This document shows, piece after piece, positions 1 to 7,535 of a stretch of DNA of 59,314 nucleotides. The translations under genes were made by a program, and so were the position numbers. Source of the DNA: Comamonadaceae bacterium OH2545_COT-014 (lineage in GTDB: Bacteria; Pseudomonadota; Gammaproteobacteria; Burkholderiales; Burkholderiaceae_C); contig RQYR01000019.1 of NCBI GenBank assembly GCA_003859965.1, forward strand, positions 1 to 59,314, read 5' to 3'. Every line of letters starts with the position of its first letter. The stretch's first letter is position 1. The notes beneath the pieces are model-generated. The model did not search any database and was not told the DNA's origin. It was given only the letters and a program-made list of their open reading frames with translations.

Positions 1-81
1 AAGAACTGCGAGCGCCTGCTCAATACCAGCTTGCAGTTCATCCACTTGGCTTTCCTGGCGCTCATCCTCAAAAGATTTTGA
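1..81 (+). CDS. IS5-family-like transposase, C-terminal fragment (cut by window edge)
   Basis: Frame 1 is open from the first base and ends KRF-stop at 79-81. The 26 visible residues (ERLLNTS, then FLALILKRF) resemble the C-terminal helix of IS5-superfamily DDE transposases. The stop codon lies inside the terminal inverted repeat: bases 74-89 read GATTTTGAACAGGGTC, and the reverse complement GACCCTGTTCAA matches the ends of the small elements listed below. Seen: frame, stop and repeat. Inferred: the IS family, because no catalytic residues are inside the window. Whether the element is intact cannot be judged. Confidence 0.6.
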   Translation, partial: KNCERLLNTSLQFIHLAFLALILKRF

Positions 82-92
82 ACAGGGTCTGA

Positions 93-224
93 GAACCTGT
101 TCAAAATCCCTGCACAGCGTGCAAGCAAAACAGGCCAATAACACGGGCTATTGGCCTGTTTTGCAGTCGGCATCCCATCCCAACCCGCTGGTTGCCCGCT
201 CGCGCCGAAAGCTTGAACAGGTTC
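93..224. repeat. MITE-like element, copy 1, 12-bp perfect terminal inverted repeats
   Basis: GAACCTGTTCAA at 93-104 is perfectly inverted at 213-224. The interior holds a 16-bp perfect hairpin (125-140 pairs with 149-164, loop 141-148). Flanking triplets are TGA (90-92) and TTA (225-227); TGA is shared with the end of the IS fragment on its left, and TTA is the stop codon (TAA on the minus strand) of the next gene. The reverse complement of its right half aligns with the left ~55 bp of the copy at 17341. No ORF inside, so it would depend on a transposase in trans, plausibly the IS5-like one. Confidence 0.65.
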
Positions 225-1469
225 TTACGCGCCCCCGGGCATGGGCCGGCCGGCCGGGGGCTGGTGCGCCAGCCAGGCTTCGGCCAGCTTCACCCAGTAG
301 GTGGCGCCTTGGGGAATCAGCGCGTCGTTGAAGTCGTAATGCGGGTTGTGCAGCGTGCAGGGGCCGGCGTCATGGCCGCCGCCTTCGTAGGCGGCGCGGT
401 GCGCGCCGTCGCCGTTGGCAATGAAGCAGTAGGCGCCGGGCCGGGCTTGCAGCATGAAGGCGAAGTCTTCCGCGCCCATGGTGGGCTCTTGCGGCAAGGC
501 GTTGGCCTCGCCCACGATGCCGGCCATGACACGGCGGGCGAAGTCGGCCTCGTAGGCGGTGTTGACGGTGGGCGGGTAATTGCGCCGGAATTCGAAGGCG
601 CAGGTGGCGCCAAAGCTGGCGGCCAGGCCTTCGGCGATTTCCTGCATGCGGCGCTCGATCAGGTCCAGCGTCTCGAAGGTGAAGGTGCGCACGGTGCCTT
701 GCAGCTCGCAGGCGTCGGGGATGACGTTGGTGGCCTCGCCCGCGTGGATCATGGTGACCGAGATGACGCCGGCCTCCACGGGGCGCTTGTTGCGCGTGAG
801 GATGCTCTGGAAAGCCTGCACCATCTGGCAGGCGATGAGCACCGGGTCCACCCCCGTGTGCGGCATGGCGGCGTGGCCGCCCTTGCCGGTGATGGTGATC
901 CTGAATTCGTTGCTGGAGGCCATGACCGGCCCCGGGCTGACGGCGAAGGTGCCCACCGGCAGGCCCGGCCAGTTGTGCATGCCGAACACGGCTTCCATGG
1001 GAAAGCGCTGGAACAGGCCGTCGTCGATCATGGCGCGCGCGCCGGCGCCGCCTTCCTCGGCGGGCTGGAAGATCAGGTAAACGGTGCCGTCAAAGTCGCG
1101 GTGGGCGGCCAGGTGCTGGGCGGCGGCCAGCAGCATGGCGGTGTGGCCGTCGTGGCCGCAGGCGTGCATCTTGCCGGGGTGCTGGCTGGCATGGGCAAAG
1201 GTGTTGAATTCGGTCATGGGCAGCGCGTCCATGTCGGCGCGCAGGCCAATGGCGCGGCCGCTGGCGCCGCCGTCGCGCCCGTGCACGATGCCGACCAGGC
1301 CGGTCACGCCCAGGCCGCGCTCGCAAGGAATGCCCCATTCGGCCAGTTTCTGCGCCACCAGGTCGGCGGTGCGCACTTCTTCATAGCGCAGTTCGGGGTG
1401 GGCGTGGATGTCGCGGCGAATGGCGGCCATGTCTTCAGCATGGGCCAGGATGTTGTCGATGAGTTTCAT
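225..1469 (-). CDS. M20 family amidohydrolase (hippurate hydrolase-like)
   Basis: A 414-residue zinc-dependent amidohydrolase of the M20D group, whose members cleave N-acyl amino acids such as hippurate in the cytoplasm. Metal and catalytic motifs: HACGHDGHT at residues 102-110, the EE pair in QPAEEG near 138-139, MHNWPG near 164-169, and GAEDFAF towards the C-terminus; length is normal for the family. The start at 1469 (MKLIDNILAH) fits homologues better than the 21-residue longer reading. The gene lies downstream of def on the same strand, but a hairpin at 1492-1514 separates them, so it is probably its own unit. Its TAA stop is the flanking triplet of the adjacent MITE-like element. Substrate is inferred only from family resemblance. 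Confidence 0.9.
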   Translation of the reverse strand: MKLIDNILAHAEDMAAIRRDIHAHPELRYEEVRTADLVAQKLAEWGIPCERGLGVTGLVGIVHGRDGGASGRAIGLRADMDALPMTEFNTFAHASQHPGKMHACGHDGHTAMLLAAAQHLAAHRDFDGTVYLIFQPAEEGGAGARAMIDDGLFQRFPMEAVFGMHNWPGLPVGTFAVSPGPVMASSNEFRITITGKGGHAAMPHTGVDPVLIACQMVQAFQSILTRNKRPVEAGVISVTMIHAGEATNVIPDACELQGTVRTFTFETLDLIERRMQEIAEGLAASFGATCAFEFRRNYPPTVNTAYEADFARRVMAGIVGEANALPQEPTMGAEDFAFMLQARPGAYCFIANGDGAHRAAYEGGGHDAGPCTLHNPHYDFNDALIPQGATYWVKLAEAWLAHQPPAGRPMPGGA

Positions 1470-1485
1470 GAAAGCTCGGGTAAGA

Positions 1486-1514
1486 AAATGCGGCGCCCGG
1501 CACGACCGGGCGCC
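1486..1514 (-). terminator. Hairpin between def and the amidohydrolase gene
   Basis: GGCGCCCGG (1492-1500) pairs perfectly with CCGGGCGCC (1506-1514) around a 5-nt loop. On the minus strand it is followed after GCA by TTTTC. It could terminate def transcripts or act in the leader of the amidohydrolase gene. Confidence 0.45.
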
Positions 1515-1526
1515 AGGGAGTATTAA

Positions 1527-1578
1527 AAACAAGCGCTACGGCAATACCCATAAGGGTTTGATGCTATATTTTTTGAAT
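1527..1578. repeat. Short interspersed repeat (ATAGC-core family), copy
   Basis: On the minus strand it reads TTCAAAAAATATAGC followed by a 40-nt AT-richer tail ending in GTAGCGCTTG. It shares the TCAAAAA..ATAGC core with copies near 13666, 36610 and 58329. It sits in the def-amidohydrolase spacer. Confidence 0.4.
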
Positions 1579-1656
1579 CTCCCGCCAGCCAGAAGCCGCC
1601 TGGCGGCTGTTCAGGACGGTTGCGAGGCGCTGGCAGGGTGATTGGCCGCAGCCGTT

Positions 1657-2172
1657 TCAGGCGCTGGCGCGCATCTGCTTTTCGGCCTTGAGCAGCTTGG
1701 TCTTGATGCGGTTGCGCTTGAGCGGCGAGAGGTATTCCACGAATACCTTGCCCATGAGGTGATCCATCTCGTGCTGGATGCACACGGCCAGCAGGCCATC
1801 GGCCGCCAGCTCGCGCATCTGGCCTTCGCCGTCCAGCGCGCGCACCTTGACCTGGGCGGCGCGCTCCACGCCGTCATAGATGCCGGGCACGGACAGGCAG
1901 CCTTCATCGCCCCGCACGCGCTCGCTGCTGGCCCACACCAGCTCGGGGTTGATGAGCACCATGGGCTGGTTGCGCTCTTCCGAGATGTCGATGACGATCA
2001 GCCGCTCATGCACGTCCACCTGCGTGGCCGCCAGGCCAATGCCGTTGGCGTCGTACATGGTTTCCAGCATGTCGGTGATCAGCGCGCGGATGCGCGCGTC
2101 CACCGCCTGCACGGGCTGGGCCACTTTGTGCAGGCGCGGGTCGGGGTAGCGAAGAATGGGAAGCAGGGCCAT
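1657..2172 (-). CDS. def: Peptide deformylase
   Basis: Removes the formyl group from the initiator methionine of nascent proteins. All three signatures are present: GIGLAATQ at residues 44-51 (motif 1), EGCLS at 90-94 with the metal-ligand Cys (motif 2), and HEMDH at 134-138 (HExxH, motif 3). Length 171 residues is typical of type 1 enzymes. The start at 2172 ([14 protein letters not shown]) is the family's usual N-terminus; the 18 residues upstream do not fit. Divergent from the LysM gene across a 198-bp spacer. fmt, the usual partner just downstream of def, is absent here. Confidence 0.97.
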   Translation of the reverse strand: MALLPILRYPDPRLHKVAQPVQAVDARIRALITDMLETMYDANGIGLAATQVDVHERLIVIDISEERNQPMVLINPELVWASSERVRGDEGCLSVPGIYDGVERAAQVKVRALDGEGQMRELAADGLLAVCIQHEMDHLMGKVFVEYLSPLKRNRIKTKLLKAEKQMRASA

Positions 2173-2370
2173 GAAAAGAAAAAACGGAATACGGCGGCCT
2201 TGCAGACCGTGCCGCAGAGCGCCCAAAGCAGGCCCGCAGGCCTGGAGAATGTCGTTATTTTCGCTATTTTTCGCTCCGAGCGCAGGGCTGAAGAGCCAAA
2301 TTCATTGCTGGATCAAGGGCTTGAATGCAGAATGTCCAGTGCTTTGTCAAGATATAAAAGCTGCAAGACA

Positions 2371-3684
2371 ATGAAACACACCTTTGCGGATCTCTCCCTC
2401 CGGCTGACCGCGCCCGCTCTGGCGGCGCTGGCGGCCACCGTGCTGGCGCTGCCTGCCGCCGCCCAGCAGGCGCCCAACTACCCCATCACGTCCGGCCAGC
2501 GCGCCACCGCGCAGCAGGTGGCGCAGGCGGGCGTGCCGCTGTCGGCCCTGGCGCCCAACGCCCCTGACGAATACACGGTGCGCCGGGGCGACACGCTGTG
2601 GCGCATCTCCGGCCTGTTTCTCAAGTCGCCCTGGCGCTGGCCGGAGCTGTGGGGCATGAACCTGCAGGACATTCGCAACCCCCACCTGATTTACCCCGGC
2701 CAGCAGCTTTACCTGGACAAATCGGGCGGGCGGGCGCGCCTGCGCACCCGCCGCCCGGTGGACGGGCAGGCGGGCCAAACCATCCGCGTTTCGCCACGCA
2801 ACCGCGCCGAAATGCTGGACAGCAACCCGCTGCCCACGCTGCAGCCGCACCTGATCGAGCCGTTCCTGGCCGAGCCCATCGTGGCTGACCATGAAACCTT
2901 CGAGCGCGCCCCGCGCCTCGTCGCCCGCACGGAAGAGCGCCTGTTCATGGCCAAGGGCGACCGCGCCTACGCACGCGGCCCCGAGGACGCGCCCCTGACG
3001 CTGGAGCCCGGCCAGCCCACGCAGTACCGCGTGTTCCGCCAGGCCGTGCCGCTGAAAGACCCGGTGAGCGGCGAAATCCTGGGTTATGAAGGCCAGTACG
3101 TGGGCCAGGTGGAGCTGGTGCGCGGCGAAAGCCAGTCCTTCGAGGAGGTGGATGACCAGGTTTACGACCCCCCGCGCACCCCGGCGGCCGGCATGCGCAA
3201 CCCCGGCGAGCTGACGGAGGCCGAGCGCGCCGCCGCAGCCGACCAGGAGGAGCCCAAGGGCACCCCGGTGCCCGCCACCGTGGACATCGTGCTCACCAAG
3301 GAAGAAATGCACATTGGCGACCGCCTGCTGCCCGAGCCGCCGCGCGAGTTCCGCAGCTACGTGCCGCACGCGCCCGAGCTGCCGGTGGACGCGCGCGTGG
3401 TGTCCGTCTATGGCTCGGCGGTGCGCATCGTGGGCCAAAACCAGATCATTGCCATCAACAAAGGCGCCGAAGACGGCATTGAAAACGGCCAGGTGCTGGC
3501 CCTGCTCACCAACGGCCAGCGCGTGCTCGACAAAACCCAGGGCAAGCGCGAAACCATTCGCCTGCCTGACGAGCGCAACGGCCTAGGCATGGTGTTCCGC
3601 GTGTTCGACCGCGTTTCCTACGTGCTGGTGACGGAAATTCACCTGCCCGTGCAGGTGGGCGACAAGCTGGTCAACCCCAACTGA
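2371..3684 (+). CDS. Secreted LysM-domain peptidoglycan-binding protein
   Basis: A 437-residue envelope protein with an N-terminal signal peptide (hydrophobic stretch ~13-30, cleavage after PAAAQ) and one LysM domain at about 67-117 (YTVRRGDTLWRIS, then PHLIYPGQQLYL). The long C-terminal region is conserved in the LysM proteins that sit between def and dprA in many beta-proteobacteria; its function is not defined. The ATG at 2371 is placed directly before the signal peptide; an alternative in-frame start lies at 2332. A strong terminator follows at 3731-3758, so it is likely transcribed separately from dprA. Confidence 0.9.
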   Translation: MKHTFADLSLRLTAPALAALAATVLALPAAAQQAPNYPITSGQRATAQQVAQAGVPLSALAPNAPDEYTVRRGDTLWRISGLFLKSPWRWPELWGMNLQDIRNPHLIYPGQQLYLDKSGGRARLRTRRPVDGQAGQTIRVSPRNRAEMLDSNPLPTLQPHLIEPFLAEPIVADHETFERAPRLVARTEERLFMAKGDRAYARGPEDAPLTLEPGQPTQYRVFRQAVPLKDPVSGEILGYEGQYVGQVELVRGESQSFEEVDDQVYDPPRTPAAGMRNPGELTEAERAAAADQEEPKGTPVPATVDIVLTKEEMHIGDRLLPEPPREFRSYVPHAPELPVDARVVSVYGSAVRIVGQNQIIAINKGAEDGIENGQVLALLTNGQRVLDKTQGKRETIRLPDERNGLGMVFRVFDRVSYVLVTEIHLPVQVGDKLVNPN

Positions 3685-3730
3685 CCCACGGGGATCCAGC
3701 GGGCCATGCCCCCTGTGACGCCACCGCCGC

Positions 3731-3758
3731 CCGCCGCCACACGGGACGGCGGTTTTTT
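3731..3758 (+). terminator. Rho-independent terminator after the LysM gene
   Basis: CCGCCG (3731-3736), loop of 10, CGGCGG (3747-3752), then six T residues (3753-3758). Confidence 0.85.
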
Positions 3759-3802
3759 CATGCCTGGCCCACCCCTTCCATTCAGACCAGGAGCTGCCCG
3801 CC

Positions 3803-5047
3803 ATGCCCGCTAACGAACTGGCCGCCTGGCTGCGCCTGACGCTGACGCCGGGCATTGGCAACGGCGCCGCGCGCCGCCTGCTGGCCGCCTTTGGTCTGCC
3901 GGAAGCCATCTTCAGCCAGTCCGTCAGTGCGCTGCGCCAAATCGTCACGCCCGCGCAAGCCGCCGCGCTGGCCACGCCCCCCGACGGCCTGCCCGCCTTG
4001 CTCGATACCACCCGGCGCTGGCTGGATCAGGCAGGCGACCCGCCGTCATCCGCCCGCCGCATCGTCACCCTGGGCGATGCGGCCTACCCCGCCGCCCTGC
4101 TGGCCACGGAAGACCCGCCGCTGCTGCTTTACCTGCTGGGCCGGTGCGACGCACTGGACGCCACCGCGGGCCAGTGGCCTTCAGCCGTGGCGATGGTGGG
4201 CAGCCGCAACCCCACACCGCAGGGCTTGGTTAATGCGCGCCAGTTCGCGCAGGCTCTGGCCGCGGCAGGCCGCACCGTCGTCTCCGGCCTGGCACTGGGC
4301 ATTGACGGCGCCGCGCACGAAGGGGCGCTGGAAGGCGGCACGGCGCTGCCGCTGCGCACCATCGCCGTTGTCGGCACCGGGCTGGACCGCGTGTACCCGC
4401 GCCAGCACCGCGATTTGGCACACCGCATCGCGCAGCATGGCCTGATCGTCAGTGAATACCCGCTGGGCACGCCGCCGCTGGCTCCCAATTTTCCCAAGCG
4501 CAACCGCCTGATTGCCGGCTTGAGCCAAGGCACACTGGTGGTGGAGGCGGCGCTGCAATCCGGCTCGCTCATCACGGCCCGGCTGGCCGTGGAACAGGGC
4601 AAAGAGGTGTTCGCCATTCCAGGCTCCATCCACGGCACCCAGTCACGCGGCTGCCACGCCCTTATCCGCCAAGGTGCCAAGCTGGTGGAAACCGCACAAG
4701 ACGTGCTGGAAGAGCTGCCCCTGCCTGCCTGCACCTTCGGCGCCCAGGATCTCCACCCCTCCCCGGCCGGCCACGCCACGCCGCCCGCCTCCCCCAGCGC
4801 CTCCAGCGCGCCTGCCGTTACCCCCCTTCGCCCCCCGGCCAGCCCGCCACCTATGGCCTCACCCTCTTCCGCCGATGAGGACGTTCTGCTGGCTGCCCTG
4901 GGCGCGGACCCCGCCAGCCTGGATGCACTGCAAGCCCGCACCGGCCTGCCCACGCCCGAATTGCAGGCACGCCTGCTGACGCTGGAGCTGGAAGGCTGCG
5001 TGGGCCGCTTGCCGGGCGGGCTGTTTCAGCGGCTGGGGCACGCCTGA
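3803..5047 (+). CDS. dprA: DNA-processing protein DprA (Smf)
   Basis: Loads RecA onto incoming single-stranded DNA during natural transformation. The order is an N-terminal SAM/helix-hairpin region (1-70), the Rossmann-like DprA domain with GSRNPT (133-138) and SGLALGIDGAAH (161-172), then PNFPKRNR and GSLITARLAVEQ, a low-complexity Pro/Ala/Ser linker (~315-350), and a C-terminal winged helix (~355-414). Length 414 is on the long side because of the linker. Convergent with the crotonase gene; a truncated MITE copy lies in between. Confidence 0.96.
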   Translation: MPANELAAWLRLTLTPGIGNGAARRLLAAFGLPEAIFSQSVSALRQIVTPAQAAALATPPDGLPALLDTTRRWLDQAGDPPSSARRIVTLGDAAYPAALLATEDPPLLLYLLGRCDALDATAGQWPSAVAMVGSRNPTPQGLVNARQFAQALAAAGRTVVSGLALGIDGAAHEGALEGGTALPLRTIAVVGTGLDRVYPRQHRDLAHRIAQHGLIVSEYPLGTPPLAPNFPKRNRLIAGLSQGTLVVEAALQSGSLITARLAVEQGKEVFAIPGSIHGTQSRGCHALIRQGAKLVETAQDVLEELPLPACTFGAQDLHPSPAGHATPPASPSASSAPAVTPLRPPASPPPMASPSSADEDVLLAALGADPASLDALQARTGLPTPELQARLLTLELEGCVGRLPGGLFQRLGHA

Positions 5048-5109
5048 AAGCGTCCGCACGATCAGGCCACCAGCGAGTTGAGCACCGTTGGCGCGCGGGG
5101 CGGCCCTGA

Positions 5110-5150
5110 GGACCTGTTCAAAGTCCCTGCGCGCGTGCCGCCAAACAGCG
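5110..5150. repeat. Truncated MITE-like element, copy 2
   Basis: GGACCTGTTCAAAGTCCCTG starts at 5110 directly after a TGA (5107-5109). The next ~25 bases parallel the left end of copy 1 (93 onward). No matching right end is visible, so it looks truncated. It lies between convergent dprA and the crotonase gene. Confidence 0.5.
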
Positions 5151-5164
5151 GCTAGCGGCTGTGA

Positions 5165-5944
5165 TCAATCAAACACCGGCGTTTGGCGCGCCAGATGGGC
5201 TTCGATGGCGATGCCCGCATGGCGATGGTGGAGGTTGGTCACAAAATGGTCGCGCTCTTGCGCCAGATGGGGCGACAAGGCCTGAAGCGGCGCCTCGTTC
5301 AGCAGCTCTTTCATGCTGGCCAGGGCATTGGGCGCGCGCGCATTGAGGCTGCCCGCCAGGGCCAGCGCCGCCGCCAGCGCTTCGCCACTGCCCGCCAGGC
5401 GGTTGACCACGCCCAATGCCTGCAGACGCTGGGCGCCGATGCGATCGCCGGTCATCAGCAGTTCAGCCGCCAGCGTGCGGGGCAGCAGGCGCGCCAGGCT
5501 CCAGCTGCCGCCCCCGTCGGGCGAAAGCGCCAGATGCGCATAGGCCATGACGAACACGGCGTCTTGCGCCGCCACGATCAGATCGCACGCCAGCGCCAGT
5601 GAAAAACCGGCGCTGGCGGCCACGCCCTCCACAGCCGCGACCACGGGCTTGGGAAAAGCGCGGATGGCCTCCACCCAGTTGTGCAACCCCTCCACGCTTT
5701 GCGCCTGCACATCGGGCGGGCGCTGCCGGTTGGCCTGCAAGCGCTGCAAGTGGCTGCCGGTGCAGAACACACCGCCGTCGCCAGTGATGATGACGCTGCG
5801 CACATCGGCATTGCTTTCAGCCACGTTGAGCGCCTCCACTCCGGCCGCGCAAATTTCCGGCGACAGGGCGTTGCGATGCCCCGGATGGCTGATGGTCAGC
5901 ACCATCGTGCGGTCTTCAACGGTGGAGCGCAGTTCAGCGGTCAT
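5165..5944 (-). CDS. Enoyl-CoA hydratase/isomerase family protein, PaaG-type
   Basis: A 259-residue crotonase-fold acyl-CoA enzyme. The oxyanion-hole segments are visible (GGVFCTGSHL near 57-66; EGVAASAGFSLALACD near 105-120). The hydratase glutamate of GGxCE is replaced (GFSLA), and LSPDGGGSW carries the aspartate typical of PaaG-like isomerases. It is therefore more likely a double-bond isomerase than a classical hydratase; this is inferred from those residues. No other phenylacetate or beta-oxidation genes are adjacent. Annotated at its first ATG; an ATAGC-core repeat lies just upstream. Confidence 0.88.
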   Translation of the reverse strand: MTAELRSTVEDRTMVLTISHPGHRNALSPEICAAGVEALNVAESNADVRSVIITGDGGVFCTGSHLQRLQANRQRPPDVQAQSVEGLHNWVEAIRAFPKPVVAAVEGVAASAGFSLALACDLIVAAQDAVFVMAYAHLALSPDGGGSWSLARLLPRTLAAELLMTGDRIGAQRLQALGVVNRLAGSGEALAAALALAGSLNARAPNALASMKELLNEAPLQALSPHLAQERDHFVTNLHHRHAGIAIEAHLARQTPVFD

Positions 5945-5954
5945 GCCAGCAAGC

Positions 5955-6003
5955 CTTTACTCTTTTTTTTATAGCTTAAAGGGCTTTTGTAACGGGCGCA
6001 AGC
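5955..6003. repeat. Short interspersed repeat (ATAGC-core family), copy
   Basis: CTTTTTTTTATAGC (5962-5976) followed by a 25-nt tail. It shares the T-run plus ATAGC core with the copy embedded in the flavoprotein gene near 30026-30042. Located between the OmpA-domain gene and the crotonase gene. Confidence 0.4.
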
Positions 6004-6095
6004 GCATCTTTTCCATCCAACGCAGCCGGCGCCGCCGCCGGTGGCTCACCACCCCCCGGTCCTTGATCTCCCGTCCACACGCCACAGAGCGCGCG

Positions 6096-7256
6096 TCAGA
6101 CCTGCACGAAGATTTCCACGCGCCGGTTGAGTTGGCGCCCGGTAGGGTTGTCCTGTCCGTTCAGCGCATTCGGGGCCACGGGCTGCCCTTCACCGTAGCC
6201 TTGGGCGGTAGCGCTTTGCCCGGCCCCCCTGGCGCGCAGCGCGGCCAGCACCGACTGCGCGCGGCGCTCGGACAGCCCCTGGTTGTAGGCCTCGCTGCCT
6301 TTGCTGTCGGTATGCCCACGAATCTCGACCGACTTGGCCCGAACCTGCTTCAGCGCCTGCGCCAAGGCGTCCAGCACCTGTGCTGCATCGGGCCGGATCG
6401 CCGACTTGTCGAAGTCGAACAGCACCTGGTCGCCCAAGGTAATGACGAAGCCGCAAGACGTGCCAGGCAACGTGAATGTGTCCAGCCGCGGGAAGCGCCC
6501 GGCCGGCGCCACCTTGGGAATGGGCGCCATCTTCACCGCACGCCCCGGCGGCGGGCCAATGCGCCCCGTGCCGTCGCCGTGGTTGATGACCCGGCCGTGC
6601 GGCCCGCCATTCCAGGTGCCCGAGCCGTCGGCATTGATCCGCACCTGGCCGCGCGGCCCCGTCCAGGTGCCCGAGCCGTCGCCATGAATCCGCAGCTGGC
6701 CGCTGCGGCCATTCCAGCTGCCGCCCCCTTTGCCATCCAGCCGGATCAGGCCATGGCGTCCGTTGTAGCTGCCCGAGCCGTCGGCTTCGACCCGGATCAC
6801 GCCTTCGTCATACCCGTCTTGGCCACTGCCGTTGATGCTGCCTGAGCCATCGGCATTCACCCGAACCAGGCCGCCTTTGAAATTGGCCGTGCCACTGCCG
6901 TCCGGATTGACGCGAAAAATGCCTTTCTCTCCGCTGTGGCGCAACTGGCCTTGCGCATCCAGGCTGGTCATGCCCGCGTCGTTGAGCAAGGCGCCATCGG
7001 CGCTGCAACGGGCCGCACGCACGCGGATGCCGGCCATGGGATCCAGCACGTTTTTCAGGCTCTGCTGCAGCGCGGCCTGGGCCGGCCCCACGCCTATAAG
7101 GTCTGGCACCACGATCTGGGGGATGGCCGGAAATTCCATGTCCCACGCGCTCAGGGGCACGTCCGGCTCTTGCGCCGCCCCGGCCAGGCACACCGCGCCC
7201 AAGGCCAGCGGCATGAGGCGGCGGCTCCATCGTGAAAGAACGCGGATTCCTGACAT
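6096..7256 (-). CDS. OmpA-domain protein with glycine/aspartate-rich tandem repeats
   Basis: A 386-residue exported protein. N-terminal signal peptide (basic RRL, hydrophobic to AGAAQ ~ residue 29). Residues 111-235 hold seven degenerate ~17-residue repeats of the pattern G-x-[LVI]-R-[VIL]-x-x-D-G-S-G-[ST]-[WY]-x-G. A C-terminal OmpA peptidoglycan-binding domain runs from ~275 (VLFDFDKSAIRPDA, IRGHTDSKGS, LSERRA, NRRVEI). OmpA_C domains anchor outer-membrane proteins to the cell wall; the repeat segment has no family I recognise and could form a beta-solenoid-like stalk. The start at 7256 has GAGGAG about 9 nt upstream. Monocistronic as far as visible. Confidence 0.9.
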   Translation of the reverse strand: MSGIRVLSRWSRRLMPLALGAVCLAGAAQEPDVPLSAWDMEFPAIPQIVVPDLIGVGPAQAALQQSLKNVLDPMAGIRVRAARCSADGALLNDAGMTSLDAQGQLRHSGEKGIFRVNPDGSGTANFKGGLVRVNADGSGSINGSGQDGYDEGVIRVEADGSGSYNGRHGLIRLDGKGGGSWNGRSGQLRIHGDGSGTWTGPRGQVRINADGSGTWNGGPHGRVINHGDGTGRIGPPPGRAVKMAPIPKVAPAGRFPRLDTFTLPGTSCGFVITLGDQVLFDFDKSAIRPDAAQVLDALAQALKQVRAKSVEIRGHTDSKGSEAYNQGLSERRAQSVLAALRARGAGQSATAQGYGEGQPVAPNALNGQDNPTGRQLNRRVEIFVQV

Positions 7257-7535
7257 GGCGGCTTCTCCTCTCATGATTGAGGGACAAAGCGTATAGCAAG
7301 CTGCCCCGGGCGCGTGGATCATCTGGTAACAGATGGGGAAAGCCGCGCCCATGCCACCACTCCGCCGTGCGCGCCTGGGCACCGCAAGTCAGGGTCGGAC
7401 CTCCGCCCGGGCAAATTCCCGGTGCATGCTAGGGATAAAACGCATCGAAAAGAATGCCCTGGCGCATTACACTCGCGCCGCGCTCCGCAGGCCCACCACG
7501 GCCCGGGCTGCGCCAAGTTACAAGGAGAACTCACG

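Noticed and set aside
192..1526. 444-residue plus-strand ORF opposite the M20 amidohydrolase
   Set aside because: Shadow of the amidohydrolase; composition AGHVGGVD-like, no family features.
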